Origin: an uncultured Clostridia bacterium
Lineage (GTDB): Bacteria > Bacillota_A > Clostridia > TANB77 > CAG-508
DNA: 11,879 nucleotides
NCBI GenBank assembly: GCA_947624725.1
Contig: CANQLP010000035.1
Coordinates: forward strand, 1-11,879
Reading direction: 5' to 3'
A program made the translations under genes and the position numbers. Of the stretch, positions 7,175 to 11,879 are shown piece after piece (the first letter of the stretch is position 1; each line of letters opens with the position of its first letter). Under the pieces are notes generated by a model, which was not told the origin of the DNA, searched no databases, and saw only the letters and a program-made list of their open reading frames with translations.

Positions 7175-7984
7175 ATGAAGATAGAATTATACAATGATCA
7201 TTTTGAAAATGCAAAAAGATATGGAATACCGCATGCACAATTAATCATAGCAGATATACCTTACAACTTAGGAAATAATGCATATGCTAGCAATCCAGTA
7301 TGGTATATAGATGGAGACAACAAAAATGGAGAAAGTAAGCTTGCTGGAAAAACATTTTTTGATACAGACAAAGATTTTAAAATAAACAATTTTTTTGACT
7401 TTTGTACAAGGTATCTATTAAAAGAACCAAAAGAGAAAGGAAAAGCACCAGCAATGATAGTTTTTTGTGCATTTGAGCAAATACCTATGGTTATTGAAGA
7501 AGGAAGAAAACATGGATTAATAAAAAACTATCCTTTAATTTTTATAAAAAATTATTCGAGCCAGGTATTAAAAGCCAATATGAAAATAGTAGGAGCTACA
7601 GAATATGCAGTTGTACTATATAGAGATAAATTACCCAAATTTAATAATAAAAGTGAAGATGGAAAGAATCACATGATATTTAATTGGTTTGAGTGGAAAA
7701 AAGATAATTCTGTACCAAAAATACATCCTACGCAGAAACCAATAAAATTATTAAAAAGACTAATAGAAATATTTACTGATGAAGGAGATGTAGTAATAGA
7801 CCCAGTGGCAGGAAGTGCAACAACATTAAGAGCTTGTGCAGAATTAAATAGAAATTGTTATGGCTTTGAAATAAAGAAAGATTTTTATAAATTAGCAAAA
7901 GAAAAAATGATAAATGACGATATATTAAATGGAATACAAGATAACGGACAAATAAGTTTTGATACAGATATAAATAAAATTTAG
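7175..7984 (+). CDS. beta-class DNA methyltransferase (N6-adenine or N4-cytosine), 269 aa
   Basis: The ATG at 7175 follows TTAGGAGGA. The catalytic motif IV is DIPY (D27-Y30), a variant of DPPY. HPTQKP (from residue 184) marks the usual start of the SAM-binding half, and motif I follows near the C-terminus as DPVAGSATT (from D209), then AELNRNCYGFEIKKDFY. The order catalytic motif, target-recognition region, SAM motif defines the beta class. No restriction enzyme gene is adjacent, so it is probably an orphan methylase protecting phage DNA from host restriction or influencing replication. The Ala in GSATT replaces the commoner Gly (GSGTT), a tolerated variant. The target sequence cannot be inferred. 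Confidence 0.88.
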   Translation: MKIELYNDHFENAKRYGIPHAQLIIADIPYNLGNNAYASNPVWYIDGDNKNGESKLAGKTFFDTDKDFKINNFFDFCTRYLLKEPKEKGKAPAMIVFCAFEQIPMVIEEGRKHGLIKNYPLIFIKNYSSQVLKANMKIVGATEYAVVLYRDKLPKFNNKSEDGKNHMIFNWFEWKKDNSVPKIHPTQKPIKLLKRLIEIFTDEGDVVIDPVAGSATTLRACAELNRNCYGFEIKKDFYKLAKEKMINDDILNGIQDNGQISFDTDINKI

Positions 7985-7995
7985 GAGGAAAAATA

Positions 7996-8328
7996 ATGAC
8001 AATAGTTAGTCAAGATAAAACAGAAATTATAAATTATGATAATGTTTTTAGTTTATATGTTGATACTTGGAGTTCAGAAGAGTTTGCAACAGAACCAGAT
8101 TGCTGGTGCATAAGAGCTGAAAAAGCACAAGATAATCTTATATATGCCTTTTTAGGAGAATATAAAACAGAAGAAAGAGCAAGAGAAGTATTGCGAGAAT
8201 TGATTAATAGAATAGTGTTAACAGAAAGATTTGAAGCTACATTTATTCTAGAAAAACAAGATAATATGGTTATAGATATGTATGATAATGACAGACCTTT
8301 ATTTGTATATGAAATGCCAGAAGAATAG
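7996..8328 (+). CDS. conserved hypothetical protein, 110 aa
   Basis: The ATG at 7996 follows TTAGGAGGAA, and the site overlaps the end of the methylase gene. The product begins MTIVSQDKTEIINYDNVFSL and has an alpha/beta look, with a TEERAREVLRELINRI helix in the middle and a C-terminal acidic strand. This type (opening MTxVxQDKTxIxNY, then LGxYxTEERAxEVL) is frequent in Firmicute phages and mobile elements, without known function. A CGA codon at 8194-8196 is read as Arg in this helix. Confidence 0.7.
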   Translation: MTIVSQDKTEIINYDNVFSLYVDTWSSEEFATEPDCWCIRAEKAQDNLIYAFLGEYKTEERAREVLRELINRIVLTERFEATFILEKQDNMVIDMYDNDRPLFVYEMPEE

Positions 8329-8348
8329 GAAAGAAATGGAGGTATTAG

Positions 8349-8612
8349 ATGAGTAAAGCAGATATACAAGAAATTGAATTAGTAAAGGTAGAAAGAATAA
8401 TAGCACATAAGATAAATGATTTTGTTGAGAAATATAACAAATATCCAAAGTATCTAAAGTTACCATTATGGATTAGTAATTGTATGAAACAAGCAATGAG
8501 AGATATGCAACATTTGAATTTAGATTATAATACAGAATTGTTGTTATATAGAGATTTGGCAGTATGTGAAACAATAACTATATCACAACCAGAAGAAATA
8601 GAGGTGTTTTAG
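8349..8612 (+). CDS. conserved hypothetical phage protein, 87 aa
   Basis: The ATG at 8349 follows GGAGGT by six or seven bases. The product begins MSKADIQEIELVKVERIIAH and contains KYPKYLKLPLWISNCMKQAM, followed by an acidic end. It is probably a small alpha/beta protein. I know this pattern (start helix, PKYIKMPLW-type segment) from hypothetical proteins of clostridial phages, with no assigned function. The following gene starts immediately after its stop codon. Confidence 0.65.
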   Translation: MSKADIQEIELVKVERIIAHKINDFVEKYNKYPKYLKLPLWISNCMKQAMRDMQHLNLDYNTELLLYRDLAVCETITISQPEEIEVF

Positions 8613-9098
8613 ATGTTAAGTAAAGAAGAAATAGAAAAAGCAAAAGAAAGATTAGTGAAACAAGCAGTAACAAGTAAGGTGGATTATGAAGATTATCCTA
8701 ATTGTATATGTATGAAAAAAGACTTGAAAACACTTTTACAATACATAGACCAACTAGAACAAGAAAATAAAAAGCAAAATGAAGAATCATATTGGAAAGG
8801 TTATATTCAAAAACAAAATGAAGCAGTAGAAATATGTAAAATATGTAAATATAAAAAACAATATTTTGAAAAGAAAGTTGGGGCAAAGAAAATGGAAGAA
8901 AATAGTGAAAAATTTGATTTAAAATCAAAATTAGAAAGTATGATAAAAATGTCAAAGGAAATTATTGATGAAGATAAACAAAACGAATATCAAGGAGAAC
9001 CACCTATAGAAATATGTTTAGCTTATGATGTATATAATTATTTACCAAAACTTAGTGAAGTTTATTTTGAAAAGAAAGTAGATGAAGAAAAATGTTAA
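8613..9098 (+). CDS. coiled-coil hypothetical protein, 161 aa, possibly a fusion of two small genes
   Basis: The ATG at 8613 directly follows the previous stop and its site GAGGTG. The first half (to about residue 85) has LLQYIDQLEQENKKQN, a coiled coil, and ICKICKYKK with a CxxC. The second half starts like an independent protein (MEENSEKFDLKSKLESMIKM) and ends in VYFEKKVDEEKC. Both halves end with the same YFEKKV segment, encoded by an identical 17-base stretch, so this may be a fusion or partial duplication. No enzymatic motif is visible. The stop overlaps the next start. Confidence 0.65.
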   Translation: MLSKEEIEKAKERLVKQAVTSKVDYEDYPNCICMKKDLKTLLQYIDQLEQENKKQNEESYWKGYIQKQNEAVEICKICKYKKQYFEKKVGAKKMEENSEKFDLKSKLESMIKMSKEIIDEDKQNEYQGEPPIEICLAYDVYNYLPKLSEVYFEKKVDEEKC

Positions 9099-9346
9099 AA
9101 ATAAAAGATGATGTAGATTTAAAAGAGTTAGAAAAGTTTGGATTTAAATTTTATGAAGACTGTGGAAAATATCTTTATAATATAGTTTTAAGAAACGGAA
9201 ATGGTGGAATTACATTAACAATACAATCTTGGAATAGAAAAATATATTTATGGTCTAATACTAATGATAATAGAAACGAAGAAATTATCAAAATTTTATA
9301 TGACCTAATAAAAGCAAATTTAGTAGAGAAAGTAGAGGAAAAGTAA
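9092..9346 (+). CDS. small hypothetical protein, 84 aa
   Basis: The ATG at 9092 lies inside the last codons of the previous gene (AAATGTTAA), so translation is probably coupled; GAAGAAAA is a poor site on its own. The product opens LKIKDDVDLKELEKFGFKFY and continues with beta-strand-like sequence (GGITLTIQSWNRKIYLWSN) and a C-terminal helix. This domain type (LxxFGFKxxE..Y) is common in Firmicute phage hypotheticals. The function is unknown. Its stop is followed at once by the next start codon. Confidence 0.65.
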   Translation: MLKIKDDVDLKELEKFGFKFYEDCGKYLYNIVLRNGNGGITLTIQSWNRKIYLWSNTNDNRNEEIIKILYDLIKANLVEKVEEK

Positions 9347-10030
9347 ATGTTTTATTGTTTTTTTGAACAAAGTGGTACTTTTAAAAATGAGTTTAAAATA
9401 TTAGGACAGAAAGCAATAGATTGTGATATAGAAAACAAATTTAATGAAACAGATGTAATTATTGACCTGTTTAAAGAAATATCAAAAGCATATGAAAATG
9501 AAAAAAGTATATTTGATAATATAACAAAAATTGACACAATAATAGCTTTTTTCCCCTGCATAAGATTTGAAAATCAAATACAAATGGCTTTTAGAGGAAC
9601 ACAATATCAAATGAAATCATGGAGTTATGAGCAAAAATTAGAATACGATTTAAAGCTACATAAAGAATTATCAGAATATTATGAAATAATTACAAAATTA
9701 ACAATAATTTGTTTAAGAAAAGAGATACCTTTGATAATTGAAAATCCTTATAGTACAACACATTATTTAACAAAATATTGGAGCATACCAGCAACAATAA
9801 TAGATAAAGATAGAACAACAAGAGGAGATTTTTATCAAAAGCCAACACAATATTGGTTTATAAATTGCAAACCAAAATACAATATGATTCTTGAAGCATA
9901 TGTAGTTAATGACAGAAAAACAATAGAAAAAACACATAATAAAATTGAAAGAAGTATGATATCAAAAGACTATGCAAATAGATTTATAAGAGAATTTATT
10001 TTAGATAAAACGGAAAAGGAGGAAAAGTAA
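9347..10030 (+). CDS. degenerate C5-cytosine-methyltransferase-like protein, 227 aa
   Basis: The layout echoes a C5-methylase SAM fold: FEQSGTFKNEFKILGQKAID near the N-terminus, with CDIEN after it (motif I/II-like, where the family has an acidic SAM ribose contact); IIAFFPCIRFE with a Pro-Cys as in catalytic motif IV; and IIENPYSTTHYL in the place of the ENV motif. A DRTTRGDFYQKPTQYWFIN segment follows. The usual Gln-Ser/Phe-Ser after PC and the variable target-recognition region are missing, and the protein is short. It could be an active but atypical base modifier or a catalytically altered relative. ATG 9347 abuts the previous stop; GAGGAAAAG precedes it. Confidence 0.6.
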   Translation: MFYCFFEQSGTFKNEFKILGQKAIDCDIENKFNETDVIIDLFKEISKAYENEKSIFDNITKIDTIIAFFPCIRFENQIQMAFRGTQYQMKSWSYEQKLEYDLKLHKELSEYYEIITKLTIICLRKEIPLIIENPYSTTHYLTKYWSIPATIIDKDRTTRGDFYQKPTQYWFINCKPKYNMILEAYVVNDRKTIEKTHNKIERSMISKDYANRFIREFILDKTEKEEK

Positions 10031-10031
10031 A

Positions 10032-10469
10032 ATGGAAATTAAATTATGTTCACAAAGTGATTTATTTAAAAAATTCTGTAAAATAGGAATAGAAGATAAT
10101 AAATTTGATTTATTTTGTGATAGTTTTAGTGAATTTATAGTTATAATAGATAGTTTAGATATATCAGAAGAAACAAAAAATTATTTATATGATATATTTT
10201 TAAAAGATATGAATATTTATTTTAAACATAAAGAAGAGGAAACTTTAGAATTAGAAAAAAATATTATAAAATATGAACCATTTAATGATAATATAAAAGG
10301 AGCAATAAAAATATTAAAAAGTTATCAAAATAAATTAGTTTATGAAATTAGTGAAAAAGATAAAAAAGCAGTTAAAATAGTATTACAAGAAATAAATAAT
10401 TTAAATTGGAAAAATGAAATTTACGTGAGGTTAATAAAATCATATAAAGAATTATTGGAGGAAAAATAA
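10032..10469 (+). CDS. helical hypothetical protein, 145 aa
   Basis: The ATG at 10032 follows GGAGGAAA by about five bases. The product is rich in Lys, Glu, Asp, Ile and Phe and contains almost no Pro or Gly, so it is likely all-helical (SLDISEETKNYLYDIFLKDM, LEEINNLNW-type segments near the C-terminus). No motif is recognised. The codon use is even more A/T-biased than its neighbours, though not enough to claim separate transfer. Confidence 0.65.
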   Translation: MEIKLCSQSDLFKKFCKIGIEDNKFDLFCDSFSEFIVIIDSLDISEETKNYLYDIFLKDMNIYFKHKEEETLELEKNIIKYEPFNDNIKGAIKILKSYQNKLVYEISEKDKKAVKIVLQEINNLNWKNEIYVRLIKSYKELLEEK

Positions 10470-10473
10470 AATT

Positions 10474-10857
10474 ATGCCAACTGAAGATATTAAACAAGAA
10501 TTAGGAAAAACATTCATAAAAAACAAAGATGGAGAAATACAAGAATTAAAAGGTTGTATAAGCGTAAAATGCTTAAATAATGATGATAATGTGTATGTGA
10601 ATGATGAAAAAGGTGCAACAGGTAGTTTTGAAATAAAAGTAACAAAAGCATCCATAACTAAACTTAAAAAAGCATTAGGAATAAATACAATTAAACGTAA
10701 AAGATTTATAAAACTATTAATGGGACAAAAAATACAAAGAAATGCTGCAATAGCAATTACAAATATAGTTCTTGCAACAGAAGGATGTTACAGAGAATAT
10801 AAGATTAAACAAATAATTGAAGAATTTAATAAAACAAAACATTTTCAACATAAATGA
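10474..10857 (+). CDS. basic hypothetical protein, 127 aa
   Basis: The ATG at 10474 is the only good start, but GGAGG is about 14 bases upstream, an unusually long gap. The N-terminal half carries Asp/Asn-rich, beta-like sequence (CLNNDDNVYVNDEKGATG). The C-terminal half is basic and helical (ASITKLKKALGINTIKRKRF, LLMGQKIQRNAAI), which suggests nucleic-acid binding. Its CGT codon at 10696-10698 is read as Arg. I cannot assign a family. The stop is TGA. Confidence 0.65.
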   Translation: MPTEDIKQELGKTFIKNKDGEIQELKGCISVKCLNNDDNVYVNDEKGATGSFEIKVTKASITKLKKALGINTIKRKRFIKLLMGQKIQRNAAIAITNIVLATEGCYREYKIKQIIEEFNKTKHFQHK

Positions 10858-10869
10858 ATTAAAAAAACA

Positions 10870-10895
10870 AATACTAACATAGAGGTGTTAGTATT
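10870..10895 (+). promoter_or_regulatory. perfect 10-bp hairpin holding the ribosome binding site of the next gene in its loop
   Basis: AATACTAACA (10870-10879) and TGTTAGTATT (10886-10895) pair perfectly around the six-base loop TAGAGG. The loop carries most of the GAGGTG ribosome binding site, and the right arm covers the first two bases of the TTG start codon. The structure could control translation of the following gene, or be a protein operator. No T-run follows, so it is not a usual terminator. Confidence 0.6.
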
Positions 10896-11106
10896 GACAG
10901 AACAAGAAATAATAGAAAAATGGACAAGAGGACTAAGTAAAGAGCAATTAGCAAAAATATATAAAAGACAATACAATATGCAAGTAAGAATAATAAGAAG
11001 CAGCATAAGACATAGACATGATGGAAGATTTATAACAAGTTATGAAGCATTAGCTTATATTGAAAAAGTAATATACAAATATTTGAAAGAGGAGGGAGAA
11101 AGGTAG
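10894..11106 (+). CDS. HTH-like conserved phage protein, 70 aa (TTG start)
   Basis: I choose TTG 10894, six bases after AGAGGTG; a GTG at 10885 lies within that site. The product reads LTEQEIIEKWTRGLSKEQLA, a short helix-turn-helix-like arrangement (GLSKEQLAKIYKRQY), then RHRHDGRFITSYEALAYIEK. This small protein is familiar from the end of early regions in clostridial phages, where it is usually hypothetical; DNA binding is plausible. Its start lies in a hairpin, so its output is probably regulated. The ribosome binding site of the next gene lies in its last codons. Confidence 0.65.
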   Translation: MTEQEIIEKWTRGLSKEQLAKIYKRQYNMQVRIIRSSIRHRHDGRFITSYEALAYIEKVIYKYLKEEGER

Positions 11107-11115
11107 GTGAATAGT

Positions 11116-11322
11116 ATGGGTGAAACAATAGAAAGTATGATTCGTGTCTTAGAATCACAAATTGAATTTCTAAAAGATAAAGTAAGATACAATAATTTAT
11201 GTTCAAGAGGTAGCTTAGAACAATTTAAGAATTTAGACAAAGAAGAAAAAGAAAGAGTTATATATATTTTAGGAAATATAAAAATAAATGCAGAGCATTA
11301 TATTAATAAAATAAAGGAGTAA
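11116..11322 (+). CDS. small helical hypothetical protein, 68 aa
   Basis: ATG 11116 follows AGGTG at six bases; GTG 11107 is a possible alternative that follows GGAGGGAG at a longer distance. The product (MGETIESMIRVLESQIEFLK, then LDKEEKERVIYILGNI) is charged and likely two or three helices with coiled-coil tendency. The CGT codon at 11143-11145 is read as Arg. The function is unknown. It lies in the small-gene cluster before the DUF1492-like gene. Confidence 0.6.
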   Translation: MGETIESMIRVLESQIEFLKDKVRYNNLCSRGSLEQFKNLDKEEKERVIYILGNIKINAEHYINKIKE

Positions 11323-11379
11323 TGTTATAGTCAAGATCATAAACAGGTAAGAAACATTTTAAGAAGCGGAGTGGTACAA

Positions 11380-11589
11380 ATGATAATACAAAAGGACTTA
11401 ACAGATAAAAACAAATCAATATATAAATGTGATATGTGTAAAAAGCAGACAAAGTTAGCAGACATATACAAAATATCAAAGAAGAGCATAAACGATAAAG
11501 GAAACAACAAGATATATGACTTATGTAGTAAATGTTACAGATTAGTAGTTAGAAGTATAGAAAGTTATTATAAAAGGAGGTACAAATGA
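11380..11589 (+). CDS. small zinc-finger-like protein, 69 aa
   Basis: ATG 11380 follows GGAG by eight bases; GTG 11371 in frame overlaps that site. The product has CDMC near residue 16 and CSKC near residue 50, two CxxC pairs that could bind one zinc ion, with a basic tail (YYKRRYK). It could be a small nucleic-acid-binding or adaptor protein. Its TGA stop overlaps the ATG of the next gene, and an AAGGAGG site lies within its last codons, so the two are translationally coupled. Confidence 0.65.
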   Translation: MIIQKDLTDKNKSIYKCDMCKKQTKLADIYKISKKSINDKGNNKIYDLCSKCYRLVVRSIESYYKRRYK

Positions 11590-11879
11590 ACCGAGAAGAT
11601 TTAAAAAGTTATAAGCATAATCAAGAATGGATTAAAGGAAGATTAGAGTACATAGAGGAATATAAAACTAATATTACTAATATAACAGCAACATTATCAG
11701 ATATGCCGAAGCGGAAGCAGAAAAACAGAAGATAGCATGGCAGAAAAAATAGCAATATTATTAGACAATATAGATGAGATAATGCAAAAAATAGTTCAAG
11801 AAAGTAATAAGCAAAAGGAAATAATGCAGCAATTGGACAAAATTGAACAGCCATATAAATTAATATTAGAAAAAGCATA
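11586..11879 (+). CDS. DUF1492-like phage protein (partial, cut by window edge), interrupted by a +1 frameshift at CGG 11712
   Basis: The ATG at 11586 follows AAGGAGG. Codons 1-42 give MNREDLKSYKHNQEWIKGRL, then a coiled-coil-like run ending TLSDMPK. The next codon is CGG; the zero frame stops at TAG 11733. Skipping C gives GSRKTEDSMAEKIA, then LDNIDEIMQKIVQESNKQKE and LDKIEQPYKLILEKA, open to the right edge. MPKGS followed by a D-x-MAEKIA helix and PYKLILE is the DUF1492 pattern. These proteins lie just before the late genes in Firmicute phages and resemble sigma-like or ArpU-like late regulators, though the role is inferred from position. The C-terminus is outside the window. Confidence 0.8.
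11712..11715 (+). other. +1 frameshift site CGG-A in the DUF1492-like gene (C skipped, GGA read as Gly)
   Basis: The context is CCG AAG C GGA AGC AGA. Skipping C yields the family's MPKGS segment and restores a frame open for at least 55 codons. Confidence 0.78.

Noticed and set aside
11361..11382. A seventh CGG shift near 11366 (AAGAAGCGGAGTGG)
   Set aside because: It lies in the ribosome binding site of the gene at 11380; the frame before it has stop codons and no start, so it is not in coding sequence.

Overview
The window is a very AT-rich stretch of bacteriophage or prophage DNA from a low-GC Firmicute (Clostridia or a related uncultured gut lineage). The evidence is A/T-dominated codon use, strong AGGAGG-type ribosome binding sites, tightly packed and often overlapping genes on one strand, and the order of recognisable phage replication and recombination genes. 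No rRNA, tRNA, transposase, integrase or structural gene is present.

Layout. Positions 1-307 hold the tail of a small membrane protein gene and a 55-residue ORF. Positions 304-834 hold a lone minus-strand membrane-anchored protein with its own extended -10 promoter, which looks like an accessory cargo gene. From about 1035 to the right edge everything reads rightwards as one early-region operon. It starts with small proteins (1035-2091). The recombination module follows: Sak/DUF1071-type single-strand annealing protein, YqaJ exonuclease, NinB, HNH nuclease. Next is a replication module: a DnaD-like initiator, a conserved phage ORF, a Cys-containing small protein and the RusA resolvase. Then come an octapeptide-repeat DUF7666-like protein, a macro-domain protein and a beta-class DNA methyltransferase. 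The rest is accessory ORFs, including a degenerate C5-methyltransferase-like protein, and finally late-control type small proteins ending in a DUF1492-like ORF cut by the window edge.

Main finding. Five genes are interrupted by six +1 frameshifts: NinB, the HNH nuclease, the Cys-containing small protein (twice), the macro-domain protein and the DUF1492-like protein. All six breaks have the same form. An in-frame CGG codon sits at the break, and skipping its C lets translation continue at GGN (GGA five times, GGT once), placing a family-conserved glycine. By my reading these six are the only in-frame CGG codons in the window on the productive reading path. CGT, CGA and CGC are used as ordinary arginine codons, and about sixteen out-of-phase CGG trinucleotides lie in intact genes without disturbing them. 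This fits either an unassigned CGG codon that triggers +1 frameshifting, or CGGN read as a four-base glycine codon. It does not look like random gene decay. The sequence alone cannot exclude a base-calling artefact, but the phase restriction argues against one.

If correct, the phage depends on an unusual decoding property of its host to make part of its recombination, ADP-ribose-related and late-control proteins.
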